Below, piece by piece: positions 1 through 6,892 of a stretch of DNA of 32,507 nucleotides. Numbering within the stretch: position 1 is the first letter of the stretch; every line of letters starts with the position of its first letter. The stretch comes from Amarolinea aalborgensis (lineage in GTDB: Bacteria; Chloroflexota; Anaerolineae; SSC4; Amarolineaceae). The position numbers and the translations under genes are program-made. The stretch covers positions 1 to 32,507 of the forward strand of contig NZ_UETR01000036.1 of the NCBI RefSeq assembly GCF_900491745.1. Direction: 5' to 3'. The notes beneath the pieces were generated by a model. That model ran no database searches. It was not told the DNA's origin and worked only from the letters and a program-made list of their open reading frames with translations.

Positions 1-207
1 CTGGTAGTCGCTGATGTCGTAGCCGTTGTCGTCGTTGGGCGATTTGTAAACGGGCGACAACCAAACCACATCAACGCCAAGCGTCTGCAGATAATCGAGC
101 TTACTGATAATCCCGCGCAGGTCGCCGATGCCGTCGCCGTTGCTGTCACAGAAACTACGCGGATAAATCTGGTAGACGACGCTTTCTTTCCACCACGTCT
201 TGTTCAT
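1..207 (-). CDS. GH13 alpha-glucosidase family protein, N-terminal part (cut by window edge)
   Basis: The first 69 codons of a glycoside hydrolase family 13 enzyme; the rest lies off the left edge. The translation begins MNKTWWKESVVYQIYPRSF and continues with the calcium-site-like DSNGDGIGDL stretch, then GVDVVWLSPVYKSP and NGYDISDY. These are the conserved opening strands of oligo-1,6-glucosidase, alpha-glucosidase and trehalose synthase type enzymes, so the family call is firm. The exact substrate cannot be told from this part. The protein has no signal peptide, so it probably acts in the cytoplasm on imported alpha-glucosides. The ATG at 205-207 follows a GAGG eight bases upstream. The gene lies just downstream of the tRNA-Asp terminator. 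Confidence 0.9.
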   Translation of the reverse strand, partial: MNKTWWKESVVYQIYPRSFCDSNGDGIGDLRGIISKLDYLQTLGVDVVWLSPVYKSPNDDNGYDISDYQ

Positions 208-234
208 TTGGGTAGCCTCATGTTGTAGAAAACA

Positions 235-268
235 AAAGACTCTTGCGGAGAAACCTGCAAGAGTCTTT
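235..268 (-). terminator. Intrinsic terminator after tRNA-Asp
   Basis: A perfect 12-bp stem (235-246 with 257-268) and a 10-base loop. On the minus strand it is followed by TTTTGTTTTC, a U-rich tract. It starts five bases after the tRNA 3' end, so it most likely ends the tRNA transcript and insulates the GH13 gene behind it. Confidence 0.85.
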
Positions 269-272
269 GGAG

Positions 273-345
273 CGGGAGCGACGGGATTTGAACCCGCGGT
301 CTTCGGCTTGACAGGCCGACATGTTAACCGCTACACCACGCCCCC
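273..345 (-). tRNA. tRNA-Asp (GUC)
   Basis: A 73-base cloverleaf on the minus strand. The seven-pair acceptor stem is GGGGGCG with CGCTCCC and includes one G-U pair; the discriminator base is G. The anticodon loop CTGTCAA is closed by the TCGGC/GCCGA stem and places GUC at positions 34-36, which reads Asp codons. The T-arm contains GGGTTCAAATCCC. CCA is not encoded and must be added after transcription. A consensus promoter lies 35 bases upstream and a strong terminator directly downstream, so this is a single-gene unit. Confidence 0.95.
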
Positions 346-379
346 CCGTCAGGTTGAGCTTTGCCAACCGGACGGGAGC

Positions 380-408
380 ATCTTACCATGCGGCGCGGCT
401 TTCGTCAA
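380..408 (-). promoter_or_regulatory. Sigma-70 type promoter of tRNA-Asp
   Basis: On the minus strand, TTGACG (403-408), a 17-base spacer and TAAGAT (380-385). A GC-rich stretch follows the -10 box, as is common at stable-RNA promoters. Initiation would fall near 373, about 28 bases before the mature tRNA 5' end. Confidence 0.75.
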
Positions 409-456
409 ATTTTTAAGCCCAAGACGGATGAGCTAGTCGGGTGCGAAACCCTCACG

Positions 457-1491
457 TCAGGCCATCACGCGGGCAATGCGCTGCAACGCCTCGCCAATAT
501 CGTTGGCACTAATTTCATAATGGGTGACGGCGCGCAGCCGTCGGCCCCCTGCGGGAAACAGGCGTACGCCCACCGCGTCCAGCGCGGCCGCCAGCTGCGC
601 CGGGGTCAGGTCAGGGCGCACCAGCTCGAACATAACGATATTGGTGCGGGTGCGGGCTGGATCAGCCTGCAGGCCCGGAATTTGGTTGAGGCCAACGGCC
701 AGGCGTTGCGCGTGATCATGATCTTCCGCCAGCCGCTCGACCATCTGCTCCAGGGCAATGATGCCCGCCGCGGCGATCACGCCAACCTGACGCATGCCGC
801 CGCCCAGCAGCTTGCGATTGCGGCGCGCCTGCTGGATGAAGGGCCGCGAGCCGCACAGGAGCGAGCCAATCGGCGCGGCCAGTCCTTTAGAGAGGCAGAA
901 AGAGACTGAATCGGCATCCGCGGCCAACTCCTTGACATCCACGCCCAACGCGACCGCGGCGTTGAATAGTCGGGCGCCATCCACATGCAGCTTGAGATTA
1001 TAGCTCCGCGCCAGCGCGCCCACCGCCTGGAGATAAGCCGGGTCGAGCACGGCGCCGCCGCAGCGGTTGTGCGTATTTTCCAGACAGATCAGGCGCGTGC
1101 GCGGAAAATGCACATCATCGCCGCGAATGGCCGCTTCGATGTGATTGAGATCGAGCGTGCCATCGGGCTGATTGGGCACCGTACGCGGGTGCAGACCGCC
1201 CACGACGGCGGCGCTGCCCTGTTCGTAGTAGAAGATGTGGGCCTGGTCGCCGACGATGATCTCATCCCCGCGGCCGCCATGCGTCAACAGCGCCACCAGG
1301 TTGCCCATGTGGCCGCTGGCGACAAAGAGGGCTGCTTCTTTGCCCAGCCGCGCGGCGGCAATGGCCTCCAACTGCTGCACGGTCGGGTCATCGCCCAGCA
1401 CATCGTCGCCCACCTCGGCGGCCGCCATCGCCGCGCGCATCGCCGGCGTCGGTCGCGTCACCGTATCCGAACGTAAATCAATGATTCGCAT
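457..1491 (-). CDS. ltaE: Low-specificity L-threonine aldolase
   Basis: A PLP enzyme that cleaves L-threonine or L-allo-threonine to glycine and acetaldehyde; cytosolic, 344 residues, the usual family length. The N-terminus IDLRSDTVTRPT is the family hallmark. The ring-stacking His85 lies in GDQAHIFYYEQG, cofactor contacts are in HVDGARLFNA (Asp171, Arg174), and Lys202 in FCLSKGLAAPIGS is the Schiff-base lysine. The ATG start fits the conserved N-terminus exactly. It is the last gene of a minus-strand run (mobA, ATL, nitrilase-like) and is separated from the nitrilase-like gene by 85 bases of degenerate seven-base repeats. I see no separate promoter, so cotranscription is likely but not shown. 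Confidence 0.93.
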   Translation of the reverse strand: MRIIDLRSDTVTRPTPAMRAAMAAAEVGDDVLGDDPTVQQLEAIAAARLGKEAALFVASGHMGNLVALLTHGGRGDEIIVGDQAHIFYYEQGSAAVVGGLHPRTVPNQPDGTLDLNHIEAAIRGDDVHFPRTRLICLENTHNRCGGAVLDPAYLQAVGALARSYNLKLHVDGARLFNAAVALGVDVKELAADADSVSFCLSKGLAAPIGSLLCGSRPFIQQARRNRKLLGGGMRQVGVIAAAGIIALEQMVERLAEDHDHAQRLAVGLNQIPGLQADPARTRTNIVMFELVRPDLTPAQLAAALDAVGVRLFPAGGRRLRAVTHYEISANDIGEALQRIARVMA

Positions 1492-1495
1492 CTCT

Positions 1496-1573
1496 CAACT
1501 CTGAACGATGAATTCTGAACTGCTCATTCCGCAAGGCGCCATCCGCGCTTTGCACTCTGCACTTTGCGCTTTT
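1496..1573. repeat. Degenerate heptanucleotide repeats between the nitrilase-like gene and ltaE
   Basis: Nearly the whole spacer has a seven-base period. From 1546 the units are CGCTTTG, CACTCTG, CACTTTG and CGCTTTT. Near 1496-1523 they are CAACTCT, GAACGAT, GAATTCT and GAACTGC. The units are imperfect but keep a shared pattern. They lie outside coding sequence and resemble the short tandemly repeated repetitive heptamers known from filamentous cyanobacteria. Function unknown. Confidence 0.6.
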
Positions 1574-1576
1574 ACG

Positions 1577-2389
1577 TTAATACTTCCGCACCACGTTCCG
1601 GTACGCCAGCGGCTGACGGCATTGGAAGAGTTGATGCTCTTCGCGGGCCTGGCGCACCAGGTCAAGGTTGATGCGCGCAATGCCGTAACCTTCAGCGTTG
1701 TCTTCCAGGCCGGTGTAGCGTTCACCGCGCGGGCTGAGCACCATCGAATCGCCGAAGAATTGGTAGCTCGGTTCTTCGCCTACCCGATTGGCGGCCGCAA
1801 TGAAAACCGAATTCTCACACGCGCGGGCCACGCAGTAGGCGCGCCATTCGTCCTGGTGCGGCACTTCCCAGTTGGCGCATACGGCCACCACATCCGCGCC
1901 ATCCAGGGCCAGGCTGCGCGCCGCTTCGGGGAAGGCCATGTCCCAACCCACCAGCACGCCGAGGTTGCCCCATTCCGTTTCAAAGACGGGGAAGCGGAAG
2001 CCATTACGGAAGGCCAGTCGCTCTTCACCCTTGAGGTGAACCTTGCCATAGCTGCCGATCAGTTCGCCGTCCGGCCCGATGACCACGGCCGTGTTGTAGA
2101 GGACACTCTCGACTTTGGCCTTGGACACCATGCCGAAGACGAGGTGCGTGTTGTATTGAGAGGCATCCTTTGCCAGGCGGCTGACGGTAGGGCCAGGCAC
2201 GGTTTCCGCGTAGTCCGTGAAGCGGAGGCCACACTCGTGGCCGGTCGTCGTCAGCTCTGGAAAGACCACCAGGTCTACCGGCTGTTCGGTGCAGATTTTG
2301 TTGATGAAATCGGACATGCGACGGATGTTCTCATCCGGTTCATTCAACGTCGGCTGGAATTGCACCACGGCAATCGTAATTTCGCGCAT
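1577..2389 (-). CDS. Nitrilase-superfamily (carbon-nitrogen hydrolase) protein lacking the catalytic cysteine
   Basis: 270 residues with the full nitrilase fold. Glu45 in VVFPELTTTG and Lys116 in SYGKVHLKGEER match two members of the Glu-Lys-Cys triad. The third position, normally Cys in a motif like GVLICYDxxFPE, reads GVLVGWDMAFPE, so residue 148 is Gly (GGT at 1946-1948; one base from TGT). Family enzymes hydrolyse amides, nitriles or ureides through a cysteine thioester, so as written this copy should not do that chemistry. It may be a binding protein, an enzyme with altered chemistry, or a recent mutant or consensus error. The start at 2389 follows AAGGAG with 11 bases of spacing and fits the usual N-terminus (ITIAVVQFQP). 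Substrate unknown. Confidence 0.88.
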   Translation of the reverse strand: MREITIAVVQFQPTLNEPDENIRRMSDFINKICTEQPVDLVVFPELTTTGHECGLRFTDYAETVPGPTVSRLAKDASQYNTHLVFGMVSKAKVESVLYNTAVVIGPDGELIGSYGKVHLKGEERLAFRNGFRFPVFETEWGNLGVLVGWDMAFPEAARSLALDGADVVAVCANWEVPHQDEWRAYCVARACENSVFIAAANRVGEEPSYQFFGDSMVLSPRGERYTGLEDNAEGYGIARINLDLVRQAREEHQLFQCRQPLAYRNVVRKY

Positions 2390-2528
2390 GGAATCGTCAT
2401 CTCCTTCATAACGTAATCTGGGCGATCTATATCCGTAATACAGTGAGTTGCGGCGCAAGGCTGGCGCCATTGGCGCAACCTGCGACCGCCAGTTAGCGCA
2501 GACCGACTTTACGCCGCTTGCTGCGGCT
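2390..2528. other. 139-base spacer between the ATL and nitrilase-like genes
   Basis: It holds the AAGGAG ribosome-binding site of the nitrilase-like gene and a short stem on the minus strand just after the ATL gene (GCCGC-AGCAA-GCGGC) without a U-tract. It also has an inverted GGCGCCATTGGCGC stretch. I see no convincing promoter and no small gene. Confidence 0.4.
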
Positions 2529-2903
2529 TCAATCGCCCGGCGTCTTCAAGATTTGTTCAATGACCGGCCATTCAGGCCCATCCCAGCCAAACCGGGTCAG
2601 GTCAATGCGATCATACAGGTCAAACTCCACACCTTCTTCCTCCAGGAGCTGGCGCTGGAGTCCGGCGCTGTGCGTTTCGCAGGTGGTGGTGACACGGGCA
2701 TGGTGCGGGCCAGCCTTGCCCACCACCCGCTGCCAGGGCACGACGCCGGCGGCCTCGTCGTGGGTCAGGCCGTGCAGCGCCCACCCCACCGTGCGCGCGG
2801 CGCGTGGTTCTCCCATCCAGGCCGCCACTTGCCCGTAGGTGACCGCACGCCCACGGGGAATGAGCCGGGTCAAGGCTTTGACGCGCTCAAAAACATTCGC
2901 CAT
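2529..2903 (-). CDS. Alkyltransferase-like protein (ATL), Cys-to-Trp MGMT homologue
   Basis: 124 residues, about the size of the isolated DNA-binding domain of O6-alkylguanine-DNA alkyltransferase. The helix-turn-helix part (GRAVTYGQVAAWMG) and the arginine-finger region (RAARTVGWAL) are present. The active-site motif PCHRV is replaced by PWQRV, with Trp57 in place of the methyl-accepting cysteine. That is the defining feature of ATL proteins, which bind O6-alkylguanine and hand the lesion to nucleotide excision repair. ATG 2903 follows GAGGAG with eight bases of spacing, better than a GTG at 2912. The gene overlaps the 3' end of mobA by 34 bases, so translational coupling is likely. Confidence 0.88.
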   Translation of the reverse strand: MANVFERVKALTRLIPRGRAVTYGQVAAWMGEPRAARTVGWALHGLTHDEAAGVVPWQRVVGKAGPHHARVTTTCETHSAGLQRQLLEEEGVEFDLYDRIDLTRFGWDGPEWPVIEQILKTPGD

Positions 2904-3487
2904 TGCTCCCACTCCTCGGGCGTGTTGACATTGACAAACGAGAGGCGATCCGGGTCAAACTCAGTCACCTCCGCAGCCGTCACCAGGCGCACCTGGACCT
3001 CTGGGTAAAACGAGATCATGCGTCTGTCGCCGGCCAGTAGATGGCGCTCCACAGCTGGTGTACAGGTGGCTGGCCGGTAGACCGCATGGAGCGGTTCCCA
3101 CTGGTTGTCCACCTGCGGCGCCACCACATCGTATCCCGTCTGCGCCAGGGACAGCATAAAGCGGAGCAGCGCGGGGTTGAGAAAGGGCATATCGCATGCC
3201 ACAGCCAGCGCCAGGTCGCCGCGGGCTGCCTGCATTCCAGAGTAAAGTCCCACCAGGGCGCTGCGTGTGGGGAAGGCATCGGGTGTCAATGTCGCATGAA
3301 AATCGGACACTAGAAAGTGGTATGTCTCCGGAGTGTTGGTAACGACAATGAGCTCATCCGCGAGCAAACGCAAAGAAGCGGCCGTGCGGGCAATGAGCGG
3401 CTGGCCATCTAATGAAAGCAGCGCCTTGTTCGCGCCCATGCGCCGGCTTTCACCGCCGGCCAGGATGATTGCAGAGATGCCTGCCAT
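2870..3487 (-). CDS. mobA: Molybdenum cofactor guanylyltransferase
   Basis: MobA transfers GMP from GTP to molybdopterin cofactor in the cytoplasm, giving the MGD cofactor of DMSO-reductase family enzymes. The protein has 205 residues, close to the family norm. The nucleotide-binding signature is LAGGESRRMGANKALL near residues 10-25. GLYSGMQAA and the metal-binding ACDMPFLNP follow, then EPLHAVY and the C-terminal FVNVNTPEEW, all MobA features. No other cofactor gene lies nearby. Its end overlaps the ATL gene, an unusual pairing. A related sugar or CTP nucleotidyltransferase is a less likely reading. Confidence 0.88.
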   Translation of the reverse strand: MAGISAIILAGGESRRMGANKALLSLDGQPLIARTAASLRLLADELIVVTNTPETYHFLVSDFHATLTPDAFPTRSALVGLYSGMQAARGDLALAVACDMPFLNPALLRFMLSLAQTGYDVVAPQVDNQWEPLHAVYRPATCTPAVERHLLAGDRRMISFYPEVQVRLVTAAEVTEFDPDRLSFVNVNTPEEWEQWRMFLSASKP

Positions 3488-3614
3488 GGTCAGCCGATCA
3501 CAAACAAAAACCCGCTTGACTGGTTGGCCGGCGGCGCTGTCCCAGGCGTGAGAGCCCAGAGCAAGCCACTTCCCGTTGTCAGCGGGCCTTTGTCAGGCGT
3601 TGGAGAAGGGGCAT

Positions 3615-3645
3615 AAAAAACCGGAGATTGCCAGGCAATCCCGGT
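3615..3645 (-). terminator. Intrinsic terminator of acpP
   Basis: On the minus strand, an ACCGG-GATTGC stem pairs with GCAATC-CCGGT (11 bp with a one-base bulge and a tight loop) and is followed by six T. It begins 21 bases after the acpP stop codon. It separates acpP from mobA downstream. Confidence 0.85.
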
Positions 3646-3666
3646 CTGCCCTGCTGTGCGCAGTCC

Positions 3667-3903
3667 TTACTGGGGGTGTTCGTCCATAAACTTAACGGCT
3701 TCGCCCACAGTCGTGATTTTCTGGGCTTCTTCGTCGGTGATCTCGCCGCCGAATTCCTCTTCGAAGGCCATGATCAACTCAACCAAGTCGAGCGAGTCGG
3801 CCTCAAGGTCCTTACGGAAACTAGCTTCCATGGTGACGCGCTCCGCGTCCACCCCGAGTTGTTCCACAATGATAGCCTTGATTCGTTCATAAGTGTCGTT
3901 CAC
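3667..3903 (-). CDS. acpP: Acyl carrier protein
   Basis: 78 residues, acidic, all-helical; carries growing acyl chains of type II fatty-acid synthesis on a phosphopantetheine arm. Ser37 in EADSLDLVELIMAFEEEFG is the attachment serine in the DSL motif. Helices II and III (EITDEEAQKITTVGEAVKF) match the family. The start is a GTG at 3901-3903 preceded by AGGAAGG about ten bases upstream. It is a single-gene unit: own promoter (4000-4028), a leader of roughly 90 bases, and a strong terminator. No other fatty-acid synthesis gene adjoins it. It diverges from the isoprenoid gene fni. Confidence 0.95.
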   Translation of the reverse strand: MNDTYERIKAIIVEQLGVDAERVTMEASFRKDLEADSLDLVELIMAFEEEFGGEITDEEAQKITTVGEAVKFMDEHPQ

Positions 3904-3999
3904 GTGAAAATTCCTTCCTTCTAATGAGTTCTTGTATGCCGTGCATGCCCATGATGACTTGATGGTGCACCAGGGACTTCTCGATTTGAGCTTTGAACT

Positions 4000-4028
4000 A
4001 TTCTAGCAGGGTTGATAGGCACTGTCAA
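4000..4028 (-). promoter_or_regulatory. Consensus promoter of acpP
   Basis: On the minus strand, TTGACA (4023-4028), a 17-base spacer and TAGAAT (4000-4005). Transcription would start near 3993, about 90 bases ahead of the GTG. Its -35 box lies nine bases from the -35 box of the opposite fni promoter. Confidence 0.82.
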
Positions 4029-4037
4029 TTCAGGCAC

Positions 4038-4066
4038 TTGACAAGCCCATAGCCGCTTGGTAAGAT
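4038..4066 (+). promoter_or_regulatory. Consensus promoter of fni
   Basis: TTGACA (4038-4043), a 17-base spacer and TAAGAT (4061-4066). The start of transcription would be near 4073. That makes an ATG at 4078 almost leaderless and favours the ATG at 4141 with its own ribosome-binding site. Head-to-head with the acpP promoter. Confidence 0.8.
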
Positions 4067-4140
4067 GGTGACGAACTATGATCACCACACGTCTTGAACA
4101 CCAGATCAGCAGTAAAGTTACGGAAGGACGCAGACACGCC

Positions 4141-5184
4141 ATGCAGGTAGAACACGGCCAACCCCATAAGGAGCGCAAGGCCGATCACATTCGTATCAAC
4201 CTGGAAGAGGATGTCAATTTTCCCAACCTGACCACTGGGCTTGAAGCTTACCGCTTTCACCACAAGGCGCTGCCGGAACTCAATTTGGACGCCGTTGATC
4301 CGCAGCATCAGCTCTTGGGCAAACGCTTGACCGCGCCGATCCTGATTTCGTCCATGACCGGCGGTACGGATCGCGCTTATCAGATCAATCAGCGCCTGGC
4401 TGAGGCTGCGCAGGCCCGCGGCCTGGCCATGGGCCTCGGTTCTCAGCGCACGGCCATCGAGGCGCCGGAGACAGCCTGGACATTTCAGGTGCGTCATGTG
4501 GCGCCGGATATCCTGCTGCTGGCGAACCTGGGCGCGGTGCAGCTCAATTACGGTTATACGGTGGAGCACTGCCGCCGCGCGGTGGAAATGATCGAAGCCG
4601 ATGCGCTCATTTTGCACCTGAACCCGCTGCAAGAGGCGCTGCAGGCCGATGGAAACTGGGATTGGTCAGGCTTGCTGGCAAAAATTGCACAGGTTTGCCG
4701 TCAACTATCAGTGCCGGTGATTGCCAAAGAGGTCGGCTGGGGCATCGGCGGCGACCTGGCGCGCCGCCTGGTTGAAGCCGGCGTCGCCGCGATTGACGTA
4801 GCGGGCGCGGGTGGCACCTCCTGGAGTCAGGTGGAGCTTTATCGGGCGCCCACCGATCGCCTGCGCCGCTTGGCTCGCGCCTTTGCGGATTGGGGCTTGC
4901 CTACCGCCGTGGCCCTGGCCGAATGTCATGCCGCGCGACTGGGTGTACCTCTCATCGCCAGCGGCGGCATTCGCACAGGGCTGGATGTGCTCAAGTGCGT
5001 GGCCCTGGGCGCAGATGCCGTAGGCCTGGCTGGCCCATTCCTCAAAGCGGCGGATGTCTCAACCGAGGCCGTCCTGGACACGATTGACACCCTGGTTGAA
5101 GAAATTCGCATCGGCATGTTCTGCAGCGGGGCCGGCAGCGTTGACGATCTACGCCAGCCAGGCCGATTACAGCGCGTGGTTTGA
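4141..5184 (+). CDS. fni: Type 2 isopentenyl-diphosphate delta-isomerase (FMN-dependent)
   Basis: Interconverts isopentenyl and dimethylallyl diphosphate with FMN and NAD(P)H; cytosolic, 347 residues from the chosen start. Family markers in order: RKADHIRI near residue 13, PILISSMTGG, GLGSQRTAIE, ANLGAVQL, LHLNPLQEALQ (the catalytic Gln-Glu region), PVIAKEVGWGI, the phosphate-binding GAGGTSW, and IASGGIRTGLDVLKCVALGAD. The start at 4141 is preceded by GGAAGGA at 12 bases and gives the usual N-terminus; an upstream in-frame ATG at 4078 would add 21 residues. The polyprenyl synthase follows after 67 bases, so the two probably form one isoprenoid unit, making C5 units and then chaining them. Confidence 0.93.
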   Translation: MQVEHGQPHKERKADHIRINLEEDVNFPNLTTGLEAYRFHHKALPELNLDAVDPQHQLLGKRLTAPILISSMTGGTDRAYQINQRLAEAAQARGLAMGLGSQRTAIEAPETAWTFQVRHVAPDILLLANLGAVQLNYGYTVEHCRRAVEMIEADALILHLNPLQEALQADGNWDWSGLLAKIAQVCRQLSVPVIAKEVGWGIGGDLARRLVEAGVAAIDVAGAGGTSWSQVELYRAPTDRLRRLARAFADWGLPTAVALAECHAARLGVPLIASGGIRTGLDVLKCVALGADAVGLAGPFLKAADVSTEAVLDTIDTLVEEIRIGMFCSGAGSVDDLRQPGRLQRVV

Positions 5185-5251
5185 GAGGATGCGACTGCCG
5201 TGTATAAGCAACGGCCGGGACGCCCGTCTTTGCTAGGAGAAGCGAAATCTT

Positions 5252-6286
5252 ATGCTTTCTTTTTCCGCTTTGTCTAACTTTGCCGCCGCCTACCTTCCAC
5301 GCGTCGAACAGACGATGCGCCAGGCGTTGGCGTCGCCGCAACTGGCCGAGGGGACGCACTATGCCATGATGCGCTATCACCTGGGCTGGCTAGATGAGGA
5401 GTTCCGCCCTGCGCAGGCCAAAACGGGCAAAGGCATACGCCCTCTGCTCTGCTTGTTGAGCTGCGCAGCCGTTGGAGGCGATCCGGCGACAGTTCTGCCT
5501 GCCGCCGCGGCGCTGGAGATGCTGCACAATTTCTCGCTGGTGCACGATGACGTGGAGGACAACAGCCCTACGCGGCGCCATCGCCCTACCGTGTGGGCGC
5601 TGTGGGGCCAACCGCAGGCCATTAACGTGGGCGATGCCCTCTTTGCCCACGCATTCCGCACGCTGCTTGATCTGGCGCCGGCCGCGGCGCCAGACCAGGT
5701 CATTGACGCCATGCAGCGTTTCGTGCACGCCTGCATTGCCCTCACCGAAGGCCAGCACCTGGACATGGATTTCGAAACTCGCGCCAACGTGACGACAGAC
5801 GAATACCTGCTGATGATTCGCGGCAAGACTGCGGCGCTGCTGGCAGCCAGTGTGGAAATAGGCGCCAGCCTGGGCGGCGCACAACCGGCGCAGTTGGCAG
5901 CCTTGCGGCAATTTGGCGAATCGCTTGGGCTGGCTTTTCAAATTCAGGATGACATCCTGGGCATTTGGGGCGATGAACAGATGACCGGCAAGTCAGCAGC
6001 CAGCGACATTCTGGCGCGCAAGAAATCGCTGCCCGTGCTCTACGCGCTCAATGGCACACAGGGTGCTGCCTTGCGTGAACTCTATGCGCACGCGCGCTTC
6101 ACGGCTGACGAGGTGCCTGCGGTGTTGGATCGGCTGGCGGCCGCCGGCGCGCGTCCCTACGCGGCGTCGTTGGTCGAAACCTACAGCATGGCCGCTTTAC
6201 AGGCTTTGCACGAAGCCGATCTTGTACTGCCGGCCGGCGATCTTCTGCGCGATCTGGCTCTGGGCTTGCTCGACCGCCAGACGTAA
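5252..6286 (+). CDS. Polyprenyl (probably geranylgeranyl or farnesyl) diphosphate synthase
   Basis: 344 residues, trans-type prenyltransferase that condenses isopentenyl diphosphate onto allylic primers. GKGIRP (substrate Lys-Arg) is near residues 60-63. The first Asp-rich motif is DDVED (99-103) followed by RR of the basic patch, and the second is FQIQDDILGIWGD. Phe94 sits five residues before the first motif, a position where an aromatic side chain usually limits the product to C15-C20. That favours a farnesyl or geranylgeranyl synthase over a long-chain quinone-tail enzyme. AGGAG lies 11 bases before the ATG. Located behind fni on the same strand, consistent with supplying lipid or carrier isoprenoids. 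Confidence 0.9.
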   Translation: MLSFSALSNFAAAYLPRVEQTMRQALASPQLAEGTHYAMMRYHLGWLDEEFRPAQAKTGKGIRPLLCLLSCAAVGGDPATVLPAAAALEMLHNFSLVHDDVEDNSPTRRHRPTVWALWGQPQAINVGDALFAHAFRTLLDLAPAAAPDQVIDAMQRFVHACIALTEGQHLDMDFETRANVTTDEYLLMIRGKTAALLAASVEIGASLGGAQPAQLAALRQFGESLGLAFQIQDDILGIWGDEQMTGKSAASDILARKKSLPVLYALNGTQGAALRELYAHARFTADEVPAVLDRLAAAGARPYAASLVETYSMAALQALHEADLVLPAGDLLRDLALGLLDRQT

Positions 6287-6464
6287 TGCTGTAGTGAAGA
6301 CCCGTGCGGCCATAAGGGCAAGGATGTGTGTGCTCCGCATCGCCCATGCGCTCGCCAGCATCAACACCGTTGGCGTTGCGCAACCTACCTGTCAACGATC
6401 GAGTGATCCATCACGAAACAACGTAAAAAATGTAAAAGGTGAAATCCACCTGGCGAGGAACGTT
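6287..6464. other. 178-base spacer before the small lipoprotein gene
   Basis: It holds the GAGGAA ribosome-binding site of the lipoprotein gene and a short A-rich stretch (6421-6438). I see no clear -35/-10 pair, no strong hairpin and no small gene. Confidence 0.35.
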
Positions 6465-6884
6465 ATGTATAAATCCAATGCGGCCCTGGCCGCCCTGATT
6501 CTTTCTCTTCTCCTGCTGGGCTGCACGGCATCTGCTACCCCTGCGCCAACAAAGGCTGCACCAGCCGCGGCCGCACAAGTCATACCTGATTTGCTCAAGT
6601 GTGCGAATAACAGCCTGATTTTTCCGCTGCCGCAGGATGCGAGCGAGTGCGCCAGCGTTGCCGGCGGCGCGGCTTTCAAAACGCAGATGAAGCCAGAAGA
6701 GGTCATCAAGTTCTACCGTGACTTCTTCGGCAGCGATGGTTGGACCCTGCTGTCCGGCGCGGAAGCTACGAGCGTAACGCCGATTGCGGGCTGGCTTAAG
6801 GGCAACACCACGGTTCAACTCATCGCCTTCCCGCAGCAGGGAGGCGGGTCTTCCGTAAATATCAACGTAGCTGCCACCCAGTAG
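6465..6884 (+). CDS. Small secreted lipoprotein of unknown function
   Basis: 139 residues. The N-terminus MYKSNAALAALILSLLLLGC is a lipoprotein signal with lipobox LLGC; Cys20 would be the lipidated residue, so the protein should sit on the outer face of the membrane. An Ala/Pro/Thr linker follows, then a compact domain with two Cys (CANNS, ECASV) that could form a disulfide, and VIKFYRDFFGSDGWTL. That last pattern resembles small domains that monitor or bind surface polymers, but I do not recognise the family with confidence. ATG 6465 has GAGGAA four bases upstream. The gene converges with the Rpn-family gene, with eight bases between stop codons. Confidence 0.75.
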   Translation: MYKSNAALAALILSLLLLGCTASATPAPTKAAPAAAAQVIPDLLKCANNSLIFPLPQDASECASVAGGAAFKTQMKPEEVIKFYRDFFGSDGWTLLSGAEATSVTPIAGWLKGNTTVQLIAFPQQGGGSSVNINVAATQ

Positions 6885-6892
6885 CCTTGCAC

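Noticed and set aside
200..436. Plus-strand 78-codon open frame
   Set aside because: It crosses the tRNA-Asp gene, its promoter and its terminator, so it is a chance frame.
2529..2903. Methyltransferase (Ogt/MGMT) activity for the small repair protein
   Set aside because: The acceptor Cys is Trp in PWQRV, so it cannot take the alkyl group; it is an ATL protein.
4078..4140. Upstream ATG that would add 21 residues to type 2 isopentenyl-diphosphate isomerase
   Set aside because: It lies only a few bases after the predicted transcription start, has no ribosome-binding site, and the added residues are not typical of the family.
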